Positions 38,721 through 47,346 of a stretch of 64,000 bases of DNA are shown here, piece after piece. The position numbers and the translations under genes were made by a program. The number at the start of each line of letters is the position of its first letter. The stretch's first letter is position 1. This DNA comes from Flavobacterium flavigenum (GTDB taxonomy: Bacteria > Bacteroidota > Bacteroidia > Flavobacteriales > Flavobacteriaceae): positions 1,984,001 to 2,048,000 of the forward strand of contig NZ_CP114285.2 of NCBI RefSeq assembly GCF_027111255.2, read 5' to 3'. The notes below the pieces were generated by a model. It saw nothing but the letters and a program-made list of their open reading frames with translations. It was not told the DNA's origin and made no database searches.

Positions 38721-38806
38721 GGGGCGTTACCTACGGCCGGGCTGTCCGCTGTATCTTTTTATTTTTAAAGAAAAAACAAAAAGGATGCCGCTACCATCCC
38801 TAACGC
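38721..38806 (-). ncRNA. Flavobacterial structured repeat, copy C (possible Flavo-1-type RNA)
   Basis: Read on the minus strand: GGGATGGTAGCGGCATCC, then an AT-rich arm closed by CTTTTT and AAAAAG, then GATACAGCGGACAGC. The flanks match copies A and B while the internal arm is longer. Here it is inverted relative to them. An outer GGCGTTACC / GGTAACGCC-like pairing (GCGTTAGGG with CCGTAGGTAACGC) is also suggested. It lies 17 bases after the DUF5686 stop, on the opposite strand. Confidence 0.55.
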
Positions 38807-38855
38807 ATATTGTAAATTCAAATATTGTGATACTATTTTAATATCTAAAACAAAT

Positions 38856-38896
38856 AAAAATCCGTTTTTAAAAAGGAACTTAAAAACGGATTTTTA
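38856..38896. terminator. Bidirectional terminator
   Basis: Inverted repeat AAAAATCCGTTTTTAA / TTAAAAACGGATTTTT between the DUF5686 gene and the convergent cation exporter gene. Confidence 0.75.
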
Positions 38897-38978
38897 TTAT
38901 ATAACATTTACTGGATTCAATCCTGCCTCAACGTAAAAAAACTATAGAAAACTAAACAATATTAGTGACTTAGTATCT

Positions 38979-39854
38979 TTAATTATAATCATCTGGTTCT
39001 ACATGAATCAAAACATGTCCTAATTCAGGGATTTGTTCCCTTAAGGTATCTTTTAATTTATGTGCCAGATCATGCCCCTCTTTTACTGAAATTTTTGCCG
39101 AAACTATAGCATGCAAATCAACGTGATATTTCATCCCGGCTTTACGGATAAAACATTTTTCGGTGCCTAAAATCCCTTTGACTGTTAGAGCCGTAACTCG
39201 AATCATTTCTACTAAATCATCGTTTAAATGCTCATCCATAATTTCACCAAGTGCAGGTCTGAAAATTTTATAGCTGTTGTAAAGAATAAAACTGGCTGCA
39301 AAAAGCGCAGCCCAGTCATCTGCAGACTCATATCCTTTTCCCATAAACAAAGCAAGTGAAATCCCTATAAATGCTGCAACAGATGTTATCGCATCACTTC
39401 GATGATGCCATGCATCGGCTGCTAAAGCACTACTATTAGTTTGTTTACTGCGTTTCATTACTAACCTAAAAGAGTATTCTTTCCAGATAATAATCGCACC
39501 CAAAACATACAATGTCCAGGATTTAGGCAAATCATGCGAAGTCTGGATATTGGCTATACTTTCATAACCAATAATTGTTGCTGATGTAATTAAAAACCCA
39601 ACAACTAAAAACGTGATCAGCGGTTCTGCCCTGCCATGACCATAAGGATGATTTTCATCAGCCGGTTTATTCGAATATTTGATACCGAATAAAACTAGAA
39701 AAGACGAAAATATATCCGTAGTTGATTCGATCGCATCTGCAATCAGGGCATAAGAATTACCAAAAAAACCTGCGAAGCCTTTTATGAGGGCCAAGCAGGT
39801 GTTTCCGGCTATACTAAAGTATGTAGCTTTTATAGCTTTTTGTTCGTTTGTCAT
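38979..39854 (-). CDS. Cation diffusion facilitator family transporter
   Basis: Proton-driven exporter of divalent metals (Zn, Co, Fe, Mn). I start at the ATG at 39854 (MTNEQKAIKATYFSIAGN), 291 residues, because the upstream extension (NCFARSLSLGSWRKKIVG) is translated from a GC-rich intergenic palindrome. It has six membrane helices with the metal site ALIADAIESTTDIFSS in helix 2 and AWHHRSDAITS in helix 5, then a cytosolic domain with the family's VDLHAIVS and HVLIHVEP. The metal specificity is unknown. Confidence 0.9.
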   Translation of the reverse strand: MTNEQKAIKATYFSIAGNTCLALIKGFAGFFGNSYALIADAIESTTDIFSSFLVLFGIKYSNKPADENHPYGHGRAEPLITFLVVGFLITSATIIGYESIANIQTSHDLPKSWTLYVLGAIIIWKEYSFRLVMKRSKQTNSSALAADAWHHRSDAITSVAAFIGISLALFMGKGYESADDWAALFAASFILYNSYKIFRPALGEIMDEHLNDDLVEMIRVTALTVKGILGTEKCFIRKAGMKYHVDLHAIVSAKISVKEGHDLAHKLKDTLREQIPELGHVLIHVEPDDYN

Positions 39855-40023
39855 TCCGACTATTTTTTTTCGCCACGACCCGAGCGATAGCGAACGGGCG
39901 AAGCAATTCACAAATTACACGAAAATTAGCTTTGTGTTTTATTTACTATTTTTTAAAATTAAATTATAATTCAATTTCAAAAAATAAAAATTATTGAAAT
40001 TCGTTTAATTCGTGGCTAAATTT

Positions 40024-41337
40024 TTATGCTCTCACAATTTTTGCTCCAATTGCTCTTAAACGCTCATCGATGCGCTCGTATCCGCGATCGATTTGTTCAA
40101 TATTTTGAATTGTACTGGTTCCTTTTGCAGAAAGGGCCGCAATCAACAATGAGATTCCTGCACGAATATCAGGAGAAGACATTGTCGTTGCTTTCAGCTG
40201 AGATTCGAAATTATGTCCCATAACCACAGCTCTGTGCGGATCACATAACATAATTTTTGCTCCCATATCAATTAGTTTATCCACGAAGAATAAACGGCTT
40301 TCAAACATTTTCTGATGAATTAAAACATCTCCTTTTGCCTGTGTTGCCACAACTAAAACGATACTTAATAAGTCAGGCGTAAATCCTGGCCATGGCGCAT
40401 CCGCAATAGTTAAGATAGAACCGTCGATATCTGTTTTTACTTCATATCCGTCTTTGTGAGCAGGAATATAAATATCGTCATTACGTTTTTCAATGGTAAT
40501 ACCCAGTTTTCTGAAAGTATTCGGAATCAAACCTAAATTTTCCCAGCTTACATTTTTGATAGTGATTTCACTTTTTGTCATAGCGGCAAGACCAATCCAG
40601 GAACCGATTTCAATCATATCAGGAAGAATTCTGTGTTCGCATCCTCCAAGGCTTTCAACACCTTCGATGGTCAATAAGTTTGAACCCAATCCGGTGATTT
40701 TAGCTCCCATCGAATTCAACATTTTACATAATTGTTGTAAGTAAGGCTCGCAGGCAGCATTATAAACAGTTGTTTTTCCTTTAGCCAGAACAGCAGCCAT
40801 TACGATGTTTGCTGTACCCGTTACAGACGCTTCGTCTAAAAGCATATCTGTACCCTGAAGCCCTTCTTCCGGAGTTTCTACTCCGTAAAAGTGGTCTTCC
40901 CTGTTATATCTGAATTTTGCTCCAAGGTTAATAAAACCTTCAAAATGTGTATCTAATCTGCGACGGCCAATTTTATCACCTCCAGGTTTTGGAATATATC
41001 CTTTTCCAAAACGGGCCAAAAGCGGACCTACAATCATAATAGAACCACGAAGTGCTCCACCCTCTTTTTTAAAAGCTTCTGTTTCTAAATACCCAACATT
41101 AACCTCATCTGCCTGAAATGTTATCGAACCTGGCTCATTACGTTGGATTTTCACCCCTAAATTACCCAGCAAAGTAATTAATTTATTGATGTCTATAATA
41201 TCAGGAATGTTATTAATTTTTACCTTCTCTCCTGTTAAAAGCACAGCACATAAAATTTGTAATGCCTCATTTTTTGCTCCTTGCGGAGTGATTTCTCCTT
41301 TTAGAGGAGTTCCTCCTTCGATTTTAAAAATTCCCAT
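40024..41337 (-). CDS. murA: UDP-GlcNAc 1-carboxyvinyltransferase (Asp-type active site)
   Basis: First committed step of peptidoglycan synthesis: transfers enolpyruvate from PEP to UDP-GlcNAc. 437 residues with an inside-out alpha/beta barrel; Lys22 in GAKNEALQ and the late SPDIRAGISLLIAALSA are present. The catalytic loop reads PKPGGDKIGRRRLDTH: Asp121 stands where most MurA enzymes have the Cys that fosfomycin alkylates. The same substitution is known in Mycobacterium, Chlamydia and Borrelia and predicts intrinsic fosfomycin insensitivity. First of the minus-strand genes before DUF4290; spacing 89 bases. Confidence 0.95.
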   Translation of the reverse strand: MGIFKIEGGTPLKGEITPQGAKNEALQILCAVLLTGEKVKINNIPDIIDINKLITLLGNLGVKIQRNEPGSITFQADEVNVGYLETEAFKKEGGALRGSIMIVGPLLARFGKGYIPKPGGDKIGRRRLDTHFEGFINLGAKFRYNREDHFYGVETPEEGLQGTDMLLDEASVTGTANIVMAAVLAKGKTTVYNAACEPYLQQLCKMLNSMGAKITGLGSNLLTIEGVESLGGCEHRILPDMIEIGSWIGLAAMTKSEITIKNVSWENLGLIPNTFRKLGITIEKRNDDIYIPAHKDGYEVKTDIDGSILTIADAPWPGFTPDLLSIVLVVATQAKGDVLIHQKMFESRLFFVDKLIDMGAKIMLCDPHRAVVMGHNFESQLKATTMSSPDIRAGISLLIAALSAKGTSTIQNIEQIDRGYERIDERLRAIGAKIVRA

Positions 41338-41426
41338 AGATTTCTTTTAGGTTCTAAGGTTCTGAGATTCTGAGTTTCTGAGCCAAAAATATTAGTATTT
41401 TAGCTCCTTAGCATCTTAGCCCTCTT

Positions 41427-42143
41427 TTATTTCTGATTGTTATTTTTCTGAAAAGGTTTTTTACCGCCTTTATTGTTTTTATTATTTTGAATTTTTGGCT
41501 GTCCGGGCTGAGAAATTTTATTCGACATACGTTTGTTGGTACGCATCAAATCAGTTGTATTTAAAAGCTCCTCTGTACTTTGCAATAAATTGATTTTTCC
41601 ACCGGAAAGTTCATATAAATGTTCAAAGATCACATCGTCTTTTACTGTGTCTTTGTTCCAGCTTAAGAAAGATTTTTTCATGTGATTGGCAATCACCATC
41701 ACCAAAGCATTTTTCATTTCGCCCTCCTCCCACTTATTAGCAACATCAATCATGTACTTAATGTTATTGCCGTAAAACCTGTACTTAGGGAAGTTTTGCG
41801 GATATTGCAAAACATCAGGTTTTAACTGTAACACATCACGTGAAGGAATTGGATACGGTGACTCAACATTTAATTTAAAATCAGACATAATAAAAAGCTG
41901 ATCCCATAATTTATGTTGAAAATCCGGCACATCACGCAAATGAGGATTCAGGCTTCCCATTACCTGAATGATGTATTTTGCCGCTTTGTTACGCGTTTCA
42001 TCATCTTCAATCATAGTCGCCTGATCAATCAGTTTTTGCAAATGACGACCATATTCGGGAATAAGTAAACGTTGTCTTTCAGAATTGTATTCTAAATTAA
42101 AAACAACGTCGTTTGCGTTTTCTTTTTTATATTTTTCGACCAT
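41427..42143 (-). CDS. DUF4290 protein
   Basis: A 238-residue soluble, highly charged protein. The core (FNLEYNSERQRLLIPEYGRHLQKLIDQA... YIIQVMGSLNPHLRDVPDFQHKLWDQLF) is the DUF4290 signature, found nearly always in Bacteroidota upstream of murA. The C-terminus is a basic, low-complexity tail (NKNNKGGKKPFQKNNNQK) of a kind that often binds RNA. Function unknown. It follows DUF493 by three bases and precedes murA, so the three are probably one operon. Confidence 0.85.
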   Translation of the reverse strand: MVEKYKKENANDVVFNLEYNSERQRLLIPEYGRHLQKLIDQATMIEDDETRNKAAKYIIQVMGSLNPHLRDVPDFQHKLWDQLFIMSDFKLNVESPYPIPSRDVLQLKPDVLQYPQNFPKYRFYGNNIKYMIDVANKWEEGEMKNALVMVIANHMKKSFLSWNKDTVKDDVIFEHLYELSGGKINLLQSTEELLNTTDLMRTNKRMSNKISQPGQPKIQNNKNNKGGKKPFQKNNNQK

Positions 42144-42146
42144 AAT

Positions 42147-42443
42147 TTATAATGAAACTATACCTTCTATCGTAGAAACTTCTTTGTATTTGCCAATTAC
42201 TTCATCAGCACTATCCATCGTTACATCTATAGAAACACTGGTAAATTTACCTGTTTTAGATTTTGTTGTTTTGATAACCGCACCCATTCTGTCAAAAGCT
42301 TTTTCAACGCGCTCCACATTATCGGCTACAGAAGGGACTATAAATTTATATAAATATTCTGCAGGCCAGGTGTTTGAATTATCCAGCTCAACCTTTAATC
42401 TTTCGTAAAATTCGGCGGTGTTTTTTTCTTTATCGTTCTCCAT
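42147..42443 (-). CDS. DUF493 (YbeD-like) protein
   Basis: A 98-residue ferredoxin-fold regulator-like protein of the DUF493 family (FYERLKVELDNSNTWPAEYLYKFIVP... KTGKFTSVSIDVTMDSADEVIGKYKEVSTIEGIV). E. coli YbeD shows the same fold as ACT-like domains; ligand and role are unknown. First gene of the minus-strand group DUF493-DUF4290-murA. Confidence 0.87.
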   Translation of the reverse strand: MENDKEKNTAEFYERLKVELDNSNTWPAEYLYKFIVPSVADNVERVEKAFDRMGAVIKTTKSKTGKFTSVSIDVTMDSADEVIGKYKEVSTIEGIVSL

Positions 42444-42736
42444 TCGTAATTAAAAATAAACGCAAATATACGGTTTTGGTTTTAGATATTTTAAATTGGA
42501 AAAAGATATTAAAGCGTTGTATATTTTTGAAATGAAATACACTATTTAGAATACTTAATTTTTCAAAGTTTTTTAAAATACAAAATCAACATTCAATATT
42601 TATATCTATGTTTTATTATTTTGTTGCGGGTTTCAATATATAAAGATTACTACCAAAAATAATTACCCCAAGTTTAAAAAAATGCAAAATCTTTCGGTTT
42701 CGATAAATAATCTTTTTAATTATAAATAACTTTAGG

Positions 42737-42744
42737 TAAATTTG
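42737..42744 (+). promoter_or_regulatory. -7 box before the AAA_28 ATPase gene
   Basis: TAAATTTG fits TAnnTTTG. No TTG lies at the right distance (a T-run is there). It overlaps the TTG codon that an ORF finder would pick as start, so translation probably begins at the GTG at 42763. The rest of the 319-base gap 42444-42762 is AT-rich and I see nothing else in it. Confidence 0.5.
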
Positions 42745-42762
42745 CGCTTTATTTTTAGAATA

Positions 42763-43296
42763 GTGCAAAAAGAAATCATAGTTCTCCTTGGCGGTCCTGG
42801 CACAGGAAAATCTACGCTAATAAACGAATTAGTCGCTCGTGGCTATTGCTGTTACCCTGAAATTTCCAGACAAGTTACTCTCGAAGCGCAACAGCGCGGC
42901 ATTGACCAATTATTTCTGGAACAGCCTTTATTGTTTAGCGAAATGCTGCTTGAAGGTCGTATTGAACAATTCAAAAATGCGTTGCAAGAACCTGACAATG
43001 TAGTTTTTATAGACCGCGGAATCCCTGACGTTGTTGCTTATATGGACTATATTGGTGATGTCTATCCCGAACATTTCACTAAAGCCTGCGAGGATTTCAA
43101 ATACTCCAAAACATTTATTTTACCGCCCTGGGAAGAAATTTACGAAAGCGACACAGAACGTTACGAGAATTTCGAACAGGCACTGAAAATACAAAAACAT
43201 CTTATTGAGACTTACAAAAGGTATGGTTATGATTTAATTGAAGTCCCGAAAGACACAGTTGAAAACAGAATTCTTTATATATTAGACAAAATTTAG
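42763..43296 (+). CDS. AAA_28-type P-loop ATPase/kinase
   Basis: Small nucleotide-binding protein of 177 residues from the GTG at 42763 (MQKEIIVLLGGPGTGKSTL). It has Walker A GGPGTGKST, a Walker B-like NVVFIDRGIPDVVAY and an Arg/Asp-rich lid (PPWEEIYESDTERYENFEQA). The fold is that of AAA_28 proteins, related to the NadR kinase domain and thymidylate kinases, so phosphoryl transfer is plausible; the substrate is unknown. It precedes recQ by 66 bases on the same strand. Confidence 0.8.
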   Translation: MQKEIIVLLGGPGTGKSTLINELVARGYCCYPEISRQVTLEAQQRGIDQLFLEQPLLFSEMLLEGRIEQFKNALQEPDNVVFIDRGIPDVVAYMDYIGDVYPEHFTKACEDFKYSKTFILPPWEEIYESDTERYENFEQALKIQKHLIETYKRYGYDLIEVPKDTVENRILYILDKI

Positions 43297-43362
43297 CAGC
43301 CAGATTTAAAGTTGCAAAACTAGAAACTGATTTCTAAATTTTTTAACTTTAATACTTTGGTC

Positions 43363-45258
43363 ATGCAGGAAGCACAGGATATTCTTTTAAAATACTGGAA
43401 ACATACCAGTTTCCGACCGCTGCAAAAAGAAATTATTGATTCGGTTTTAGAAGGCCACGATACTTTTGCACTGCTTCCCACAGGTGGAGGAAAATCGATT
43501 TGTTTTCAGGTTCCCGCAATGATGCAGCCAGGTATCTGCCTTGTTGTTTCACCTTTGATTGCACTAATGAAAGATCAGGTAGCGAATTTACAAAAGCGGG
43601 ATATTAAAGCGATAGCACTTACAGGCGGAATTCATGCTGAAGAAATTATCGATCTTCTTGACAACTGCCAATATGGAAATTATAAATTTTTATACCTCTC
43701 TCCTGAGCGTTTGCAGTCTGACTGGATTTTGGAACGCATTAAAAACCTTCCGATAAATTTAATTGCAATTGATGAAGCACATTGTGTTTCGCAGTGGGGA
43801 CATGATTTTCGTCCTGCTTACCTGAAAATTTCAGAGCTTAAAAAACACTTTCCCAAAATTCCCTTTCTTGCTTTAACTGCTACAGCAACCCCAAGGATCA
43901 TTGAAGATATTAAAACTGAATTAGGCTTAAAGGAACCTAATTTTTTCCAACAATCATTTGAAAGAAAAAATATAGCGTACATGGTTTTCGAAATTGAAGA
44001 CAAATTGTACCGGGTTGAACAAATTTTAAAGAAAAACCCACAACCGTCCATAATATATGTACGAAACAGAAAATCCTGTTTAAACATATCAACCCAATTA
44101 CAATCGTTAGGATTTCGTGCTACTTATTATCACGGTGGACTTTCTGCCAAAGAAAAAGACAAAAACATGCAATTATGGATGTCTGAACAAGCGCAGGTCA
44201 TTGTTGCCACAAATGCTTTTGGAATGGGGATCGACAAAGACAACGTAAAAACGGTCATTCACACACAGCTGCCTGAAAACTTAGAAAATTATTACCAGGA
44301 ATCCGGAAGAGCGGGACGAAATGGAGAAAAAGCTTTCTCTATTTTACTTTATAATAATTCTGATGCAAATCAGACAGAACAGCAGTTTTTAAGTGTTTTG
44401 CCAGACAAAAAGTTCTTAAAAACCATGTTTATAAAGCTTTGCAATTATTTTCAGATTGCTTATGGTGAAGGACTAGATGATTCTTTTTCTTTTAAATTAA
44501 ACCATTTTTGCGATAAATATGATTTCCCTACATTAAAAACATACAACTCACTACAGTTTTTAAATCAACAAGGAATCATTACGCTTTCTCAGGAGTTTTC
44601 AGAGAAGATTACGATGCAGTTTTTAATCGAATCGAAAGAAGTGATCCGGTATATGAGCCTGAATCCAAATGACGAAGAAATCATTTTGGCAATTTTGAGA
44701 ACGTATCCCGGAATTTACGAAATGAAAACACCCTTTAATCTTTCACTGATTGCTAAAAAATCACATCATACAGAAGAAGAGGTTTTGGCTGTTTTAGAAA
44801 AGCTGAAAGAAAAAGAAATCATCGAATACAAATCAAAAAATAATGATGCTACCATTTTATTCAATGAAGTCCGGGAAGATGATCTTACTATAAACAGGGT
44901 TTCAAAATATCTGGAAAAACAGAATCAGCTAAAAAAAGAACAATTACTATCTGTCCTGCATTATATAAAAGAAAATAAAACCTGCAAAAACAGATTGGTT
45001 TTAGATTATTTTGGAGAAGAAACTATGGAAAATTGCGGGGTGTGCTCCTATTGCATTACTCAAAAAGGAAAAATCACAGAAGCCGATTCAATTGCTGATA
45101 AAATCCTGCATTTATTGAAAACAACTGCATTAACTTCGCGGGAAATTCAAAATAAGATAAAACTGGATACAAAAGATGTTTTATCAGCCATCCAGCAATT
45201 ATTAGAAAACAATCATATCGTTATTTTGACGAACAATAAATACACTTTAAAAACCTAA
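43363..45258 (+). CDS. recQ: ATP-dependent DNA helicase RecQ
   Basis: A 631-residue 3'-5' helicase of recombination repair. Start at the ATG at 43363 (MQEAQDILLKYWKHTSFRPLQ); the frame also has a TTG two codons upstream. Q-motif, Walker A TGGGKSICFQVP, DEAH box IDEAHCVSQWGHDFRPAY, motif VI QESGRAGRNGE and the RQC zinc cysteines in KTCKNRLVLDYFGEE... CGVCSYC. The C-terminus is a short winged helix; no HRDC domain is evident. The stop overlaps the fmt start by one base. Confidence 0.94.
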   Translation: MQEAQDILLKYWKHTSFRPLQKEIIDSVLEGHDTFALLPTGGGKSICFQVPAMMQPGICLVVSPLIALMKDQVANLQKRDIKAIALTGGIHAEEIIDLLDNCQYGNYKFLYLSPERLQSDWILERIKNLPINLIAIDEAHCVSQWGHDFRPAYLKISELKKHFPKIPFLALTATATPRIIEDIKTELGLKEPNFFQQSFERKNIAYMVFEIEDKLYRVEQILKKNPQPSIIYVRNRKSCLNISTQLQSLGFRATYYHGGLSAKEKDKNMQLWMSEQAQVIVATNAFGMGIDKDNVKTVIHTQLPENLENYYQESGRAGRNGEKAFSILLYNNSDANQTEQQFLSVLPDKKFLKTMFIKLCNYFQIAYGEGLDDSFSFKLNHFCDKYDFPTLKTYNSLQFLNQQGIITLSQEFSEKITMQFLIESKEVIRYMSLNPNDEEIILAILRTYPGIYEMKTPFNLSLIAKKSHHTEEEVLAVLEKLKEKEIIEYKSKNNDATILFNEVREDDLTINRVSKYLEKQNQLKKEQLLSVLHYIKENKTCKNRLVLDYFGEETMENCGVCSYCITQKGKITEADSIADKILHLLKTTALTSREIQNKIKLDTKDVLSAIQQLLENNHIVILTNNKYTLKT

Positions 45259-46205
45259 TGGAAAAATTACGAATTATATTTATGGGAACTCCCGAATTTG
45301 CAGTTGGCATTCTGGACACCATTCTTAAAAACAATTATGAAGTTGCCGGCGTTATTACAGCAGCAGACAAACCAGCTGGACGCGGACAAAAAATAAAATA
45401 TTCAGCAGTAAAAGAATATGCACTGGCCAACAACCTTACATTATTACAGCCAACCAATTTAAAAGACAAAGACTTTTTAGCCGAGTTAAAAGCGCTGAAT
45501 GCCAATTTGCAGATAGTAGTTGCTTTTAGAATGCTTCCAAAAGTAGTCTGGGAAATGCCACAATTTGGAACTTTTAATCTTCATGCATCCCTATTACCAA
45601 ATTATCGCGGCGCAGCGCCAATAAACTGGGCTATCATTAATGGAGAAACAAAAACAGGTGTTACTACTTTTTTTATAGATGATAAAATTGACACAGGCGC
45701 AATGATTTTAAACTCAGAGATTGCTATTGAGCCGGAAGAAAATGCGGGACAATTACATGACCGATTAATGCATTTAGGAAGCAAAACTGTTATTGACACC
45801 TTAAAAGTGATTGAAAACGGAAATGTAAGCACCACCATCCAGGAAGATAGTGACGATATTAAAACAGCCTATAAATTAAATAAAGAAAACTGCAAAATAG
45901 ACTGGACAAAGTCCGGAATCGAAATAAACAATCTGATACGCGGGTTAAGTCCATATCCTGCATCCTGGTGTTTTCTGAAAGACAAAAATGAAGAAATAAG
46001 TATCAAAATATATGAAGCAAAACTGGTTTCAGAAGCACATTCACTAGAATCCGGCAAACTGATTTCCGGCAAAAAAGAGCTAAAAGTTGCAGTTAAGGAT
46101 GGTTTTTTACAGTTAGTGAGCTTACAATTACCGGGCAAAAAAAGGATGCAGGTAGCAGAATTATTAAATGGAGTATCTTTTTCTGAGGATGCAAAACTTT
46201 ATTAA
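45258..46205 (+). CDS. fmt: Methionyl-tRNA formyltransferase
   Basis: Formylates initiator Met-tRNA using 10-formyl-tetrahydrofolate. 315 residues with N-terminal LRIIFMGTPEFAVGIL, the catalytic block FNLHASLLPNYRGAAPINWA (Asn, His, later Asp in IDTGAMI) and a C-terminal OB-like tRNA-binding domain (IRGLSPYPASWC). Complete. Coupled to recQ by a TAATG overlap. The usual partner def is not adjacent. Confidence 0.96.
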   Translation: MEKLRIIFMGTPEFAVGILDTILKNNYEVAGVITAADKPAGRGQKIKYSAVKEYALANNLTLLQPTNLKDKDFLAELKALNANLQIVVAFRMLPKVVWEMPQFGTFNLHASLLPNYRGAAPINWAIINGETKTGVTTFFIDDKIDTGAMILNSEIAIEPEENAGQLHDRLMHLGSKTVIDTLKVIENGNVSTTIQEDSDDIKTAYKLNKENCKIDWTKSGIEINNLIRGLSPYPASWCFLKDKNEEISIKIYEAKLVSEAHSLESGKLISGKKELKVAVKDGFLQLVSLQLPGKKRMQVAELLNGVSFSEDAKLY

Positions 46206-46311
46206 TACCAACAAAACAAGGCACTCTAACTGTGTTTAGCGATAAAATACTTTGTTTTATGAACAAAAAAAACAAGTTATTAACATTTTTTGCTAAAATT
46301 AAAGAAATCAC

Positions 46312-46341
46312 TTGCAAGGAACGGATTTCCTATTAAATTTG
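46312..46341 (+). promoter_or_regulatory. Promoter of the HU gene
   Basis: TTG at 46312-46314, 19 bases, TAAATTTG at 46334-46341; 44 bases upstream of the HU start codon. Confidence 0.8.
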
Positions 46342-46385
46342 TGTATTAACAATTTTTTTTAACCAACAATTAATAACTAATTATT

Positions 46386-46658
46386 ATGAACAAATCAGAA
46401 TTAATCGATGCTATCGCTGCTGATGCAGGAATTACAAAAGCTGCGGCGAAATTAGCTTTAGAGTCTTTTTTAGGTAATGTAGGTACTACTTTGAAAAAAG
46501 GTGGAAGAATTTCATTAGTAGGATTTGGATCTTGGTCAGTATCTGCAAGAGCTGCAAGAGACGGTAGAAACCCACAAACTGGAAAAACTATCAAAATTGC
46601 TGCTAAGAATGTTGTAAAATTCAAAGCTGGAGCTGAATTAGAAGCAGCTGTAAACTAA
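46386..46658 (+). CDS. HU-family DNA-binding protein
   Basis: A 90-residue histone-like protein that bends and compacts DNA. The full signature is present: MNKSELIDAIAADAGITKAAAK at the N-terminus, the RISLVGFGSW turn and the beta-arm with GRNPQTGKTIKI (DNA-contacting Pro-containing tip). Strong promoter, own terminator, so monocistronic and probably abundant. Confidence 0.96.
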   Translation: MNKSELIDAIAADAGITKAAAKLALESFLGNVGTTLKKGGRISLVGFGSWSVSARAARDGRNPQTGKTIKIAAKNVVKFKAGAELEAAVN

Positions 46659-46690
46659 GTAAGAAAGTTCCTTACACATATAATATAATT

Positions 46691-46719
46691 AAAACCCTCA
46701 TTTTTGAGGGTTTTTTTTT
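46691..46719 (+). terminator. Terminator after HU gene
   Basis: Stem AACCCTCA / TGAGGGTT with a nine-base T-run. Confidence 0.85.
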
Positions 46720-46785
46720 ACACTTTGACGATTTTATTGGGTTTTTAAATATTTTATGAGTAAATTTAATAAAAATTGTAGCCGT

Positions 46786-47346
46786 ATGATTTCAGAAAAA
46801 TTAAAAAAAGGACACCTGCTTATTGCCGAGCCTTCAATAATTGGAGATTTATCATTTAACAGATCGGTAATTTTATTAGCAGACCATAACAAAGAAGGAT
46901 CAATAGGTTTTATCATTAATAAGCCGTTAAAATACACTATTAATGACTTAATACCTGAAATTGATGCGAATTTCAAAATATACAATGGGGGGCCTGTAGA
47001 GCAGGATAACCTATATTTTATTCACAACATCCCTGAATTAATCCCAAATAGTGTCGAAATCTCTAATGGAATTTATTGGGGTGGTGATTTTGAATCGACT
47101 AAAGACTTAATAAACGACGGATCCATTCACAAAAACAACATTCGTTTTTTCTTAGGTTATACAGGTTGGGACGAAAATCAGCTTGAGAATGAAATGCAGG
47201 GGAATTCATGGATCATAACCGATAATACTTATAAAAACAAAATTATCGGAAAATCTGCCACTCATTTTTGGAAAGAGCAAATTATGGAGCTTGGAGGCGA
47301 TTACCTCATCTGGTCAAATGCACCAGAGAATCCATATCTGAATTAA
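46786..47346 (+). CDS. YqgE/AlgH-family protein
   Basis: A 186-residue protein. Start at the ATG at 46786 (MISEKLKKGHLLIAEPSIIGD), the usual start for this family; an ATG ten codons upstream lies within a likely promoter (TTG at 46737, TAAATTTA at 46761). Family blocks: FNRSVILLADHNKEGSIGFIINKPL, YNGGPVEQDNLYFIH, FFLGYTGWDENQLENEM. AlgH/YqgE proteins are widespread; function is poorly defined. Its last four bases overlap the end of the convergent aminotransferase gene. Confidence 0.88.
   Translation: MISEKLKKGHLLIAEPSIIGDLSFNRSVILLADHNKEGSIGFIINKPLKYTINDLIPEIDANFKIYNGGPVEQDNLYFIHNIPELIPNSVEISNGIYWGGDFESTKDLINDGSIHKNNIRFFLGYTGWDENQLENEMQGNSWIITDNTYKNKIIGKSATHFWKEQIMELGGDYLIWSNAPENPYLN

Noticed and set aside
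39862..39905. GC-rich palindrome upstream of the cation exporter (CCCG-AGCGATAGCGAA-CGGG)
   Set aside because: A single copy in the window and no clear promoter or RNA; kept only as the reason for choosing the later start of the exporter.
41345..41425. Degenerate TTCTAAG/TTCTGAG repeats (also near 23490 and 23620)
   Set aside because: Short slippage-type repeats common in flavobacterial intergenic DNA; no sign of function.
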